A DNA stretch of 64,000 bases from Anolis sagrei (GCF_037176765.1 NC_090021.1:193969378-194033377); one strand, 5' to 3'. Counted from the stretch's first letter, positions 1 to 12,106 are shown. The notes: generated by a model not told the origin, from the sequence alone. Numbers and translations are program-made.

Positions 1-79
1 AAACATGCCCAGACCTGCAAATAACCTTGGCATCTGCGTGTAACCACAAACTACACTTTTCTTACTCCTTGAGATAATA

Positions 80-412
80 AAGTGAAGATAAAGGTTTCCT
101 TTTGACATTACGTCTACTTGAGTCCAACTCTGTGGGGTGGTGCTCATCTCAATTTCTAAGCCGAAGAGCCGGCGTTGTCCGTAGACGCCTCCTAGGTCAT
201 GTGGCCGGCATTTCTGCATGGGGTGCCATTATCTTCCTGCCGAAGCGGTACCTATTTATCTACTCACGTTTTCATGTTTTTGAACTGTTAGGGTGGCAGA
301 AGCTGGGGCTAACAAGGGGAACTCACCCTGTTCCTCAAATTTGAACTGCCAACCTTCTGGTCAGCAAGTTCTGCAGCTTAACTGTTTAACCTACTGCGCC
401 ATCGCGGGCCCA
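80..412 (-). repeat. Sauria-type tRNA SINE with 14-bp target duplication
   Basis: On the minus strand a tRNA-like head (GGCGCAGTAGGTTAAAC, then a B-box-like GGCAGTTCAAATT) is followed by the body with the GCCGGCATTTCTGCATGG and CGCCGGCTCTTCGGCTTAGA segments typical of the Sauria SINE. It is flanked by a perfect direct repeat TCCTTGAGATAATA at 66-79 and 413-426, which fixes both ends. Confidence 0.85.
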
Positions 413-1089
413 TCCTTGAGATAATACTCACATTCAAATGTGTCTCTTTTGTTGAGTCACTCACATATGAGAAAAATTGTGTGGTTTCCATATAGGAGAA
501 GTCATTGACTCAACAGCTGTAAAATCTGATACATGAGGCAGATTGAATGCATAATACTAAGCTTTGTCCGGATGCATTCAAAGTGCCTCAGAGTCTTTAT
601 TCTGCTTTTGACAGTTTCAATATTTCAAAATGCCATGACAACTGCAAATTTGAGAGACTTGCTACTGCAAGAAAAGCCAGACTTATAAATTACTGAGGCA
701 GAATTGCACACTCCCCATAATACGTTATAGTTAGAAACATGAACCATGTTGGATAATGCCATAATGAGATATCTAGTCATATTTGAGCCTAAACTCGGCT
801 GAGTGTTTAGCTTCACAGACATTTTCAACTTTCTTCACAACTCATTTTGATAGAAAAACATGGGGTCATGGACCGTGACAAAGTTAAGCAAAATGAGCGA
901 TTGTTGAAGTTATATACATGCATACCCAGGAATAAAATGTCTTGGACTCTATATGACTAACTCTTGGTACATATGGTTTTACACTGTGAAAGTAATGATG
1001 AAATATAATATTTCCTCAAGTGGGCATAGTGAGCTGCTTTTAAGTCTCCTTGTGGTGAGAAAAAGTGAAGTATATATAAACATAAGCCA
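413..1089. other. Intergenic, nothing recognised
   Basis: AT-rich DNA with no coding signal, repeat family or RNA that I can recognise. Short open frames here lack codon bias or any known motif. Confidence 0.5.
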
Positions 1090-1313
1090 ATCAAGGTGGT
1101 CCCAGTGGTGATCGGCACACTGTGTACAGTGCCTAAAGACCTTGGCCTGCACTTAAATGCAATCAGCGCTGACAAGATTACCATCTGCCAGCTGTAGAAG
1201 GCCACCTTACTGGGATCTGCATGCATTATTTGCCAATACATCACACAGTTCTAGACACTTGGGAAGTCCAATACAACAGCCAGTAGAGTGTCTGCTGTGG
1301 AGTCATCTTGTTG

Positions 1314-1357
<44 letters not shown>

Positions 1358-1377
1358 GTCATCATCGTCATCATTTC
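1090..1377 (+). mobile_element. 3' end of a non-LTR retrotransposon with (ATC)n tail
   Basis: The plus strand reads VVPVVIGTLCTVPKDLGLHL then NAISADKITICQL, stop, KATLLGSACIICQYITQF, stop. This is the conserved C-terminal peptide of a LINE reverse transcriptase protein found widely in lizards. A short 3' UTR (GTGTCTGCTGTGGAGTCATC) and a CAT-triplet microsatellite (about 1316-1377) follow, as for a LINE tail. It is 5' truncated and has an internal stop. I could not fix the clade. Confidence 0.6.
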
Positions 1378-2624
1378 TACTGAGGAACTTTAAGCATTGT
1401 TTTAAACATTCTGATATTTTTGCTCAGTGAAAATGTATTAAACAGTACATTTATTCTATTTATTCATGAAGGCATTAGGGATACTTTTACTTATTACCAT
1501 AATGAGACTGTGCAATATCATGACAACTTAAAAATTTGACAGATATGTGCATGTAAATTAATATTTTATGATATATTGTCAGGAGGATTACTATCACTGT
1601 CTATATTATAATCACAGATTGCACATTCAATAAGCTTCTTTTCTCTCTGTCCATTATCCAAAACATGTCTTGTATGCCCACTTCAACAAATGCTTCTGGA
1701 CAATTGCTATGGAAAGGATGTAGAAGTAATAACAGCATTGTTGTTGTTTTCTGAGTAGTGTTATTCTAGCAATTAGATCAGGTATAAACATGCATTCAGA
1801 ATTACTCTGTTATGCTTCTCTGGGCCTCATTCACTGTCAAAACAGGCCATGCTTTCAAGTGTCAGGTCCATAGTTCAATATGCCCAGGTTAAAATGTGGC
1901 AAATAAAAAACATTATTCATGGACTGGAGTTGAGCAATGGAATTTATTTATCTAGCATAAATAAGGCTTCTCCTACCACTGGTGAATAATATTGCAAATC
2001 TAACATAAATATTTTACAACTTGAGGAATAACACTGTCCGCTACTATTTGATTTCAATGATACACAGGCCATAAAAAACATAGAGTTTAAAAGGGTTTTT
2101 TTTTTAGCACATAACCCCACTATCTCAAATGCAGCTCTATACTTTGATGAGCATCCCCTAGATTTCCTATTCTGGGAAACAAAAGGGCAAAGGATTCTTC
2201 TGCACAGAATATTCTTATTCATAAGTGACTGAATATTTTCTGTATACTTCTCTCCATATCTCTTATATTAATAAAGAGATTTTTTTTCAAGCATTCATTA
2301 TTTGATCTACTTGCACTTCATTTTATCCCCATTTGAACCAAGCCAATGTCAGGAGTCTGCATTATTGGGCCCCTGCCTCAGAAGAAATCCCAGTGACCCC
2401 TCCAGGACAATGCATTGTTTCTCCCCCTGGTTGTAACTGCTCTCTTGGAGTGACGGAACAACAGGATTAGGATATTGGGTAATAGGCTCTGCTTATATTT
2501 CTTTTTCGTTTGCCAAAGCAACGAGAGATTATGGAGGGTGCCACTCAAGGAAGTCATGTCCAGAATCACCAGAACTAGAGCCATCCAGATACTGATTCAG
2601 CCCTCTCTTATAACCTAAAAACGA
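1378..2624. other. Intergenic, nothing recognised
   Basis: AT-rich sequence without convincing genes or repeats. Confidence 0.5.
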
Positions 2625-2625
2625 A

Positions 2626-2872
2626 ACCCCCGGTGGTACATTGGGTTAAACCCTTGTGACCAACAGGTCAGTGGTTCAAATCTGGGGAGAGCAGATTGAG
2701 CTCCCTCTGTCAGCTCCAGCTCCCCATGAGGGGACATGAGAGAAGGCTCCCACAAGAATGGTAAAACATCAAACACCCCAGCATCCCCTGGGCAACGTCC
2801 TTGCAGGTGGCCAATTCTCTTATACCAGAAGCGACTTGCAATTTCTTAAGTCACTCCTGACATTAAAAAAAC
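2626..2872 (+). repeat. tRNA-derived SINE (CCCCCGGTGG... type)
   Basis: The head reads CCCCCGGTGGTACATTGGGT, followed by a B-box-like GGTTCAAATCTGGGG. The body has GAGCTCCCTCTGTCAGCTCC and GGGCAACGTCCTTGCAG, ending GTCACTCCTGACATTAAAAA. Same family as copies near 8.3, 11.6, 40.4 and 47.8 kb. Confidence 0.8.
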
Positions 2873-2883
2873 CCCTAAAAGCA

Positions 2884-2962
2884 CCAGAACCTAGCTGATT
2901 TTGGAAGCTAAGCAGGGTCAGTCCTGGTTAGTGCTTGGATGGGAGACTGCCAACAAATACCA
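2884..2962 (+). pseudogene. 5S rRNA-derived fragment
   Basis: The segment contains GGAAGCTAAGCAGGGTC and TGGTTAGTGCTTGGATGGGA then GACTGCC and AATACC, the 3' half of vertebrate 5S rRNA including its internal promoter region, with scattered changes. The 5' half and the last bases are missing. It starts within a few bases of the end of a SINE. It may be a truncated 5S pseudogene or the head of a SINE3-type element. Confidence 0.8.
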
Positions 2963-4193
2963 GTTCATCGTCTGTATATCCATTGAATGAACTGGCAGAA
3001 ACATGGTTGAGTAAATTTTTATTCAAATTATTTCTTAATATGGTCTACACATACACATTTGCAGATACACACCTGTATTCTTGCTTGTTCTTTTTTGGGA
3101 TGGCATGAGGTGTGCAATGTATTTCTTCTTTGAGCTTATGTTTTGGGCTGTTTAGAGAGAAATGTCCATCTTTTGCAGGAGTTGTTCTTCCACGCTTTTT
3201 TCTTGTTCATAATAATGCAGGTTGTCCTCTTGTTCTCTCTCTACCACTTCCACTGCATTGCAGTTTTTAATTGTTGAATTAAAATAATTCATTAATTTGA
3301 ATTAAGATAATTAATAATTAATTTGAATTAAGAGAATTAATAAAGTATTAAGTTGAATTAAGAAAATTAAGGAAATATATTAATTTGAATTAAGATAATT
3401 TTTAATTATCTTAGTGGCTAAGAGGTCATCCCACAGATAAGACCAAATTCTTATTTTTCCTCCTCCTCCTCAGTCTCCTTCTGATTCATTAATTTACATC
3501 ACCCCATTTCCCTAACATTAGAACTACGGTTGAATTAACACAAATTAAAAGGAATGCATTTAAAAGGATTCACAAAAATATAAATAAACCAGATTTTAAA
3601 AATATTGTTTAAAAACCATTAAACAATGGTTATAATTATACCCAATTAAAGGAATTCCATTAAAATACAAAAGGATAAAATTCAGCACAACTAAAAATGT
3701 TGTAGTCAACTCCCACAAAGTTGTTGGAAATGAGATTTAACTTATTGAAAGATGGACCATAAAGGAGCATCATAGCCTCTCTAGGTAGAGTGTACAAAGC
3801 ACAGAAGCAGGCACTGAGAAGGTCTGCTCCCGTGTTCCCATCCAAGATGCCTGGAAAGGTGATGGAACTGAGAAAAGGGCCTCTCTCTCCTAAAAGTCTA
3901 AGAGTCCAGACATACTCATAAAGGGTGATGAGGTTCTCCAAATATCCTGGAACTAAACCGTAACCGGCAGTTTGAACTGCGACCAGAAAAATACCAGTAG
4001 TCAGTGGCAACAAAGGAGTTGTATGTTCCCTGTGTTCAATTCCAGTTACAATCTGGATGCAGGTCTTTGGGGCAATGGGAGTTGCTGAGCATTTTTCCCA
4101 AATGTGATTAACTGAAGCACAAATCAGGCATTTCCAGGAAATGGGACAGTTTGTGCCCTAGCTTTTCATTATGCAGATGTACTCCTTGCTGTG
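2963..4193. other. AT-rich intergenic DNA with a TTGAATTAAG-type minisatellite
   Basis: About 3285-3415 holds degenerate repeats of TTAATTTGAATTAAGA. Nothing else is recognised. Confidence 0.5.
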
Positions 4194-4203
4194 GCAAGAA
4201 ATC

Positions 4204-6939
4204 TACAGAAATACAGAAGTGGATATAGCTCAGCTGGATAAATATCTGGAACAAAATTTAGGTAAGAAATTAAGTGAGACACACAGTAAGGAAATGGAGA
4301 AATCTATATCTCAAGAGGAAATTAAAGACATCATACATAAATTAAGGAAGGGTAAATCACCGGGTGAAGATGGTATTCCAGCTGAAATTTATAAAACTTA
4401 TATAGAATTCCTAGTTCCCAAATTACAGATATTATTCAATGAAATATTAAGGGGAAAACCCATACCAAATTCATGGAAACATACTAGGATAATACTAATA
4501 CCTAAACCGGGCAAAGATAAATTATTATTAGACTCTTATCGTCCTATTTCTCTAATTAACCAAGACGCAAAAATTTTTACGGCAATTTTGGCAAATAGAT
4601 TAAAAAACTTTGTAGAGGAGTATATTAGCCCAGACCAATGTGGATTTGTTAAGGGCAGGCAAATGTCTGACTTGGTCCGCAGACTGATAAACATTATAGA
4701 GAACGCAAAAAACGAGAAAGCTCAAGTAGGCATTATTGCATTAGATATATATAAAGCCTTTGACTCGGTGGGTTGGACAGTGCTGAAATCATTAATTAAA
4801 AAATATGGTTTTGGAGAGGGGTTCCAACATATAATAGAACAAATATATTCGGAAAATAGGGCAAAAGTTATAATTAATGACTCGAGTACTGAATCCTTTA
4901 GTATCATGCAAGGAGTAAAGCAGGGTTGCCCTCTTTCTCCGGTACTATTTATATTAGTTATGGAATTATTGGCCTCGGCAATCAGGAAGGATAAAGAAAT
5001 AAAGGGAATGGGAGTGGACAACAAAATCAAAATTAGTTTATTTGCAGATGATACGCTCTTGACAGTTAGAAATCCAGATAGGGCACTAGACCGGATAAAC
5101 CTACATTTAAAACAGTTTGGCAAAATAACAGGCCTAATAATTAATTGGAAGAAAACGGAGGTAATGGCAATAAACCTGGAGAGAAAAGACAAAGAGAAAA
5201 TAATTGATCAATTTAAGGTTAAGATTAGAAACAAAATTAAGTATTTGGGAGTTACAATACCAGTCAATTATTCAGAGTTAAAAATATTAAATTTTGACAG
5301 ATTATTTAGGGAAATTCAAGAAAGACTACTAGAATACAAAAAACTTAATCTCTCATGGTTTGGTAGAATCGCAATCTTTAAAATGAAAATATTATCCAAA
5401 TTTAACTTCCTATGTAATATGTTACCTATTAAACTGCCAGAGGTTGATCTTAAAAAATGGCAGAAAATAGTAAATGAATTTTGTAATGGATCTAGAAGAT
5501 CTAGGCTACCGAAAGGCCTATGGTATATTTCTCAGAAATTAGGGGGATTAGGAATACCAGACCTAAAAACCTACCATCAGACACATATAATAAAAGGAGT
5601 GTTTAGGCTGCTTTCGGAACCTAAATTAATTTGGCGGGAAGTGGAAGGAAAATGCTGGCACAGAGATTATGAGGAAATGTTTTTTAGGTCAAAAATAGGC
5701 AAGGAAATTAAGGGGTGTAAAAATAACCTGGCTAAAGATGTCATGGAGACATGGGTTAAATTAAAAAATAAGATATTCCCAGGAGTTTCCCCCCTAACTC
5801 CAATAGTTTTACTGGAAAATTTTCCAGAAGACCTGAGAATTAAACTTAAACATAAAAAATTAGTGGAGGGGGAAACTGCTCTCTCCTGGAAGGAGTGGAC
5901 ACAAAACTCGAAGGGCAAGTTTAGTAAGTTAGAAGAACAAGGTGCCCTGAATTGGTTTGAGAGACAACAGCTGTATAATTGGAGAAAGGATTGGTTAAGC
6001 AAAAATCCCAGATGTAGAGCACTGAATAAATATGAGGAATGGTTAAGTAAGCTCAAAAACCAAGAAATAATGGGGAAAGGATTAATTGGGAAAATATATA
6101 ATGGACTAATTGGTGAAGAAATAGGGCTGAAGCTGTTAGAAAACGTATGGGAGGGAGACCTAGGGCCTCTGATAGATTTTGATTGGAAAAGGGTCCTGAA
6201 GTGGAGAGTGGCTAAGAACCTATCAATAAGATTAAAAGAAAATGTATACAAAGTTATATGGAGATGGTATACTACGCCAGTCAAACAACATCAGATGGAT
6301 AGCAAGCAAAGTAACCTCTGCTGGAGATGTGGCAAACACAAAGGGACATATTTTCATCTATGGTGGGAATGTCCCCAAGTGAAGAATTTTTGGAAGGATA
6401 TATTTACCGAAATAAACAACATTATAGGATCAAACATTATGCCGGATGCTAGGTTAGCATTATTAATGGACACCACGAAGCTGAATGTAGAAATAACTAA
6501 GAAAGAATTGGTGACTATTTTGCTCACAGTGGGAAGAATTATAATAGCAAAGAACTGGAAAATAATAACCAATCTAACACTGGATGCATGGTACAGGGAA
6601 GTTTGGAATGTAGCTTTAAACGATAAACTAACAATGGAAATGAGGGTATTCAGGGGGGAAATTAACAGGTCAGATTTTGAGACATACTGGTCGGTCTTTA
6701 TTAAATATGTCTTAGAGAGCGAAAATGGAAAACAACAGAATTTGGTTGGTCAGGAATTTTGGAGATGACATTTGATTAATGGCTGATTTATAAATACATG
6801 GTGAAGGAAATTATACTTGTTCAGGCCTTGGTGGTGGGGTTATGTGTTTGTAAAATGTTCACTGTTTTGGGTTTTGTCTATTTTGTAAGTTGTTATTGTA
6901 TTTAAATAAAATCTTAAAAAAAAAAAGCAAAAAAAAAAA
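4204..6939 (+). mobile_element. L1 LINE, 5'-truncated, ORF2 open to the stop
   Basis: An uninterrupted frame runs to TGA at 6766-6768. It contains the reverse transcriptase: SPGEDGIPAEIYK, PISLINQDAKIFTAILANRL, ALDIYKAFDSVGW, QGVKQGCPLSPVLFILVMELL and the catalytic FADDTLL. The C-terminal part has CWRCGKHKGTYFHLWWECP, a Cys/His motif typical of L1 ORF2. The N-terminal endonuclease is missing. A polyadenylation signal (AATAAA) and A-rich tail end at about 6939. The direct repeat GCAAGAAATC at 4194-4203 and 6940-6949 is the target duplication, so the first 11 codons of the open frame (from the ATG at 4171) are host DNA. The intact frame and perfect repeat suggest a recent insertion. Confidence 0.93.
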
Positions 6940-6949
6940 GCAAGAAATC

Positions 6950-8271
6950 CAACCTCCAAGGTGAACACTCACTCAAGAGGTAAACCCAAACTCTGAACCC
7001 AGGCCTTCAGTGTCATCCCATCCAGCACAGGTGGAAAAGCTGCGGTATTTCTTGATCAGCCTTTCAATCAAGAGGGTCGCCATTTCGTTTTGTCTGGACT
7101 AAACTTCTATTTGTTAACCTTTAGGATTTTGCTAACTTGGGTCTGACATCAATATTCACTCTCTACATATTCTAAGGTAGGAATCCTCCTCACTATCATC
7201 TTGCTCCATGTTGGAAACTCAACAGGGAAGACAAACCTCCCCTTTTTCTGACTGTTTACTACACATGTTGGAATGATTTATTTTGGGGCATAATTATCTT
7301 CATCCTTTGTTTTGTTATTGAAAATGCTCTTCCTTCACAAAGGGACCATATGGAAGCTTTCAGGAATATTTCTGTATTCTCCAATAACCTTCTAGTGAGC
7401 ATATGGAATAGTTCACAGCATTATTTCCAAGTTATATCTCATTTGCATTGGCTGGGATAGATAGGAAAGTAAATCTGTTCACATTGAGACATCTATCGTA
7501 TCAGGACTCAGCTCCACCGCCCAGGGGCAACATGTGGCTTTTTTCTATAGCAATAGAATTCAACAGCTCATGATTCAAGACAACACAGTCAAATAAAAAA
7601 GGAAAACACATCAACCAGGCTGGATGGAATATTGTTAGTTTGTTTTTTCAGTTATTTAATTTCTTCTTCAAGAAAGCAATTCCAGAATAGCTCAGGAACT
7701 CTTTATTGGGAGCTCTTTGACAAATTCTCTGCCATCTTAATTGTCTCTTTCTTTCTCCTTCCACCGTTCTATTGGGTCCCATTTTGGACAAACATAAGCA
7801 AAGCACAAAAGTAAATGTTAACAGGACGCAACATATCATTTATGTAAAAACAAACATTATATGGGCAATCTGTTCAAAACTATAACAAAGTCTTGAATTC
7901 TTTTAGGTCAGTGCTACTCAAAGTAGTGGTCCCTGGACCTTGTGGTGGTTGCTGTCTTTCAGCCTTGGTAAATTTAAAGGAAAGAAACAATTGCTCCCAG
8001 TGGGCACAAATATGGTGGTGATCCTTGGCCCATTTGGAAAAAAAATTCTTGGTACCCAATATCTTCTCCCAACATCTGTCTCAATAATACAATTTTTTCA
8101 CATTTTTATCTGCATGCCTGGGCCTTTCTTTGAGTCTCCCCAGGGGTGAGAAAGGCGGTACATAAATACTGTAAATAAATAAATTTCTTCAATGTCATCA
8201 GTCATGTCCAAATCAAAGTGAATTTTGGATAGTCTTGGCATGTTCTATTTCTTTCCATTACTCTGCATAAC
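6950..8271. other. Intergenic; only a LINE-tail scrap
   Basis: About 8100-8187 looks like an L2 3' tail (GAGTCTCCCCAGGGGTGAGA and TAAATAAATAAAT). The rest has no recognisable feature. Confidence 0.45.
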
Positions 8272-8535
8272 GGAGCCCCCGGTGGTGCAGTGGGTTAAAC
8301 CCCTGTGCTGGCAGGACTGAAGACCGACAGGTCGCAGGTTCGAATCCGGGGCGGATGAGCTCCCTCTATCAGCTCCAGTTCCTCATGCGGGGTCATGAGA
8401 GAAGCCTCCCACAAGGAAGATAAAAACATCAAATCATCCAGGCAACCCCTGGGCAACGTCCAGACGGCCAATTCTCTCACACCAGAAGCAACTTGTAGTT
8501 TCTCAAGTCGCTCCTGACACGACAAAAAAACAACA
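8272..8535 (+). repeat. tRNA-derived SINE with 12-bp target duplication
   Basis: The head reads GGAGCCCCCGGTGGTGCAGT with B-box GGTTCGAATCC; the body ends CGCTCCTGACACGACAAAAA. It is flanked by ACTCTGCATAAC at 8260-8271 and 8536-8547, a perfect 12-bp repeat, so it is young. Confidence 0.88.
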
Positions 8536-8548
8536 ACTCTGCATAACA

Positions 8549-9180
8549 TGTTGTTGTAGGGAAAGTGGGCTTATTAACAAAAGATCCTCCCAATAAATGT
8601 ATAGCAGAGTAACTTATTAGCAGCAGCATGACCCAGCACCAGTAGGCCAAAGTTATAACAAGAGCAAAAACAGAGACCAATGTTATATCCTCCTTAGGAG
8701 GCTTTGTAGTAAAATAATATGGTTGCACTATTTACAAAAGCAAGATTTCCACAACACAAATAAAGTTCTTTATAATTCCTTCTTTGCTTCCACGTTGGGC
8801 TTCTTTCTCATGCAGATAAATATCTTTGCTCTCACAGAGCTTTCTCTCATACCAAACTTATACAGGATCTTCACACAGTAGCTTTACACACAAGGCCTTC
8901 CACCTGGGGCTTTTTTTGCTGAAGCTTCTCACACCAGGCCTTCTCATAAAGTGAGGCCTACCTCTCACTGTGATGCCTACCTCATAGAGAAACCTCCTCA
9001 CACAGGCGGAGGCATTCTCTCACAGACTAAGGCCAACCTCATACTGTGAGGCTTTCTCTCACAGACTAAGGTCTATTTCACACTGTGAAGCCTTCTCACA
9101 TAGTGAGACTTTTCTCCCACTGAGGTTTTCCTCAGACTGATGTGTACTAAGCTACAGGCACCCCTGCTTATATTTAACCC
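8549..9180 (-). mobile_element. Probable solo LTR (fossil) with internal tandem repeats
   Basis: On the minus strand the segment ends CCCTACAACA after AATAAG, as an LTR would, and has a TATA-like ATATAAGCAGGGG near 9160. Its middle (about 8880-9140) is built of degenerate units of roughly 35-40 bases around CACAGACTAAGG and CACTGTGAGGC. No internal region or partner LTR is seen. The far end and target duplication are not clear, so family and borders are uncertain. Confidence 0.35.
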
Positions 9181-9786
9181 TTTCAGTGCTTGACTCACAT
9201 TTTTGTAATTGAAAATACCTAGTTTTTAAAAAAATATTTCTGACAATGGTCTCTTAATTTATTTGGCTTCAGAATATTTGGATTGCTCTTTTCTAACCCT
9301 AAAGAGCAGTTGTATTGAAACAAAAGGTTCTCTTTCAAGCATATGATTATAAACCTCGAAATCCCATTGATCTAAAGATGACTTTTGGAAAGGGATTTCT
9401 GGTTGAACTTCATCTATTGCAACAGATACACCAGATTGTCATATTTAAAATGCAAATATGACAAATAAAGCACACCCAATCAGCACAACCAGGTACAATA
9501 GTCATTTTAAGAGTTTAAAAAACTAGAACCTTTATTTAAAAATAATTTTAAAAATACAGTCCTCAAGGATTTCTATAATTTTGCAAGAGTAGCTATAAGG
9601 CAGGACAGCATCATTCCATTAGTATCTGTCCGTCTTTATGTACTCACATACACATTATGTACTGTTTCCTTAACAAAAAGTTAACATAAAGACTGCCAAC
9701 AGAGAATACATGGAAGTTTCCCTTTTCCTCCCCAAGGGACCATAAGAGGATTTGAACCCCTGTTGTTACTACTGCTGCTACTACTA

Positions 9787-9990
9787 ATAATGATAATAAT
9801 TAATAAGCTTTATTTGTATCCTGCCCCCTCTCCCTGGAGGGATTTGGGGTGGGTTACAACAAATGAAAACAGTAAATAATATAATACAGACAATAACCAC
9901 ATATCACTTAATACAACAAAATAACTCAATAGCATAAACATTAATAAAAATGAATTAAAAAACTATTTTACCCTCTAAAAGGAGTAAAAA
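9787..9990 (-). repeat. L2-type LINE 3' tail
   Basis: Triplet-rich AATAATAATTAATAAGCTTT is followed by ATCCTGCCCCCTCTCCCTGG, the reverse complement of an L2 3' end. Confidence 0.5.
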
Positions 9991-10300
9991 TATGAACACA
10001 ATTTGAACCAGCCAAATGCTGTTTATATGCCTGGGTATTGACAGTGCGACGATCACTGGAGTTGGTGGACTGGAATGGCATGGTAGTTTTGTGCCTGTTT
10101 TGATGGAGCGTGGATTATGAGGTGAGTTGCTTTCATTTTTGAAACAGGAACATCACTTCCTGATGTTAAGACTTCCTAGGTTTAAAATAGACTAGTAAGA
10201 CCCAATATATTTTTGGGGGGTGGGAGGGGGAGAAACAAACTGATATTTTTTGCAGAAAGAATCTTGTAGGTGGGTGGGTGTAGGCTAATGCACCTCTTAG

Positions 10301-10494
10301 GGGACATCTACACTGTATAATTAATGCAGTTTGACACCACTTTAATTGCCATGGGTCAATGCTATGAGAGCCATAGTTTTACCAGGTCTTCTCTGGTGCA
10401 TCACCAAATTACAACTCCCATGATTCCACTGCATTCAGCCATGGCAGCTAAAGTGGCATTAAAATGCTTTAAATCTGCAGTGTAGATGCACCCT
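10301..10494. repeat. MITE of the AATTAATGCAGTTTGACACC family
   Basis: The inverted ends read CATCTACACTGTATAATTAA and CTGCAGTGTAGATGCACCC. The middle has ACAACTCCCATGATTCC and CAGCCATGGCAGCTAAAGTG. Other copies lie near 41.4, 42.8, 44.8 and 49.3 kb. Confidence 0.75.
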
Positions 10495-11319
10495 TCATCT
10501 TCTGCAGTTGACCATCACCGAGTTACACCAAGTTTTTTATGTGCTGGCATTTTTTAAATACAGAAAAGAGCACCGTTAGGCACAGCAGGACTTCTAAATT
10601 GTTTGACTGCTGAAACCAAATGTTAAATACTAATTACATTTAATAATACATCCAGAATTTTTACCACATCAAATACCCCACATCTAAACCAGCAGGACTG
10701 ACAGATTGTTGTGATGTTCCATAAAGACAACATCTCTACAGTCCTTTAAAATAAGAATCCTATATTGGAGGGGGACTTTGGTATGTTTGCAGGCATATGG
10801 AGCAATTTTCTTGAAGTATCTACAGACAAAATTAGGTATCGTGAGCATCAAGTTAGATATCATAAGCATCTTATATAGGCAGGTTTCACTATGTTAAGCA
10901 AATTTGAGGCTTTTCTTTTATGTGCCTTTGGGGCAAACATAGTGATCTTAAGGCATTATTTTCAGTGTGCTATTCTGCAATGTAGTTGTTCTCATTGCCT
11001 ACTAGCAAATATGTATGTTCAGCCACAGGGTGCCAGAATTTTAAAGGGAGATGAGTAAAAGTGGAAATGTTTTGTGCCAGTAAAAGCAAGCACTATTCTT
11101 TTTCAACAACATATTAACAACAGAAAATGGTATAACATATATTAATTTCCAGGAGTGTTTTTTTTAAAGAAATGAATTTCCCTTTTAAAGATATTCTCTC
11201 TCAAATATGTCATAGCTTAAAAGAGGAATTTCTAAAGGGAAACTTGCATTAAGCCAATATAAACAGACTAGAGAAAGGGAAAACAAAGAAAAATCCTCCC
11301 AAAGTCATATAACACTAGG

Positions 11320-11522
11320 TTGGAACAGCTGAACTGACTTCTTCCGTGTCTGCCACGAACTAGAGCCATAATACGCCCATTTCTGTGATGCCGGAGGAGG
11401 GCAGTGAATCTTAGCTCCCGTCCATTGGGGGACACAATGAGACAGACAACTGTGGCAAGACCTCTCAAGAGTCTCTGCAGCTGCCTGTATAGGAGAAATG
11501 GAACAAATACAATGCCATACAT
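11320..11522. other. Unexplained GC/CpG-richer segment
   Basis: This block has more CpG than its AT-rich flanks (CTTCCGTGTCTGCCACGAAC, TGATGCCGGAGGAGGG). A minus-strand open frame of 84 codons crosses it but has no motif I recognise. It may be the 5' part of a retrotransposon; unresolved. Confidence 0.3.
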
Positions 11523-11567
11523 CAGGCTTATGATATCATAGTAGTTGATCAGGATTGGATCAGGATT

Positions 11568-11820
11568 GATGCAATAGGTTCAACCCTTGTGCCGGTAGAT
11601 TGCTGACCGATAGGTCAGTGGTTTGAATCCGAGGAGAGTGGGTTGAGCTCCCTCTCTCAGCTCCCGCTCTCCATGTTGGGACATGAGAGAAGCCTCCCAC
11701 AAGGATGGTAAAACAGCAAAACATCCGGGTGTCCCCTGAGCAATGTCCTTGCAGATGTCAGATTCTCTCACACCAGAAGCGACTTGCAGTTTCTCAAGTC
11801 GCTCCTGACATGGAAAAAAA
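11568..11820 (+). repeat. tRNA-derived SINE
   Basis: The copy begins near AGGTTCAACCCTTGTGCC and ends CAAGTCGCTCCTGACATGG with an A-rich tail. Imperfect flanking repeats ATCAGGATTG and ATCAGGATGG fit a target duplication. Confidence 0.75.
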
Positions 11821-12043
11821 ATCAGGATGGAGTCATACTTCTAAGTTCCCTAAAGTCTGTGTACTCTTCAAAACAACTGAAACAGAACCAAGTAAAGATA
11901 TCACTTCTTGGGCCAAATGGATACCCCCCTCTCTTGTTCTAAAAACAAAATCCCAATGTCAACTGTGTTATATGTAAGGCTTCTAAAAATAAATATTGCA
12001 GTGCATTCTTAACTTGAGAGACACTTCCTTTACCCACTCAAAG

Positions 12044-12049
12044 TTTAAT
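12044..12049 (-). promoter_or_regulatory. Possible polyadenylation signal of DCAF17 (ATTAAA)
   Basis: ATTAAA on the minus strand lies about 58 bases past the DCAF17 stop. No AATAAA is seen nearer. The 3' UTR could also run further left. Weak call from position alone. Confidence 0.25.
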
Positions 12050-12106
12050 AACAGTTTTTAATTACTGAAAGTCTTTGGATGTTGTCCACAGAAAATGAGG
12101 AAGATC

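Noticed and set aside
8272-8360. tRNA-like A and B boxes
   Set aside because: They are the heads of tRNA-derived SINEs with SINE bodies and target duplications; no cloverleaf with paired acceptor arms is present. The same applies to the other SINE copies.
11268-11522. 84-codon minus-strand frame with hydrophobic and basic stretches
   Set aside because: No splice context, no known domain and no supporting neighbour; it is recorded only as a CpG-richer segment.
1-12000. CYBRD1, which follows DCAF17 in mammals
   Set aside because: No exon resembling cytochrome b561 was found downstream of DCAF17 in the window; it may lie beyond the left end.
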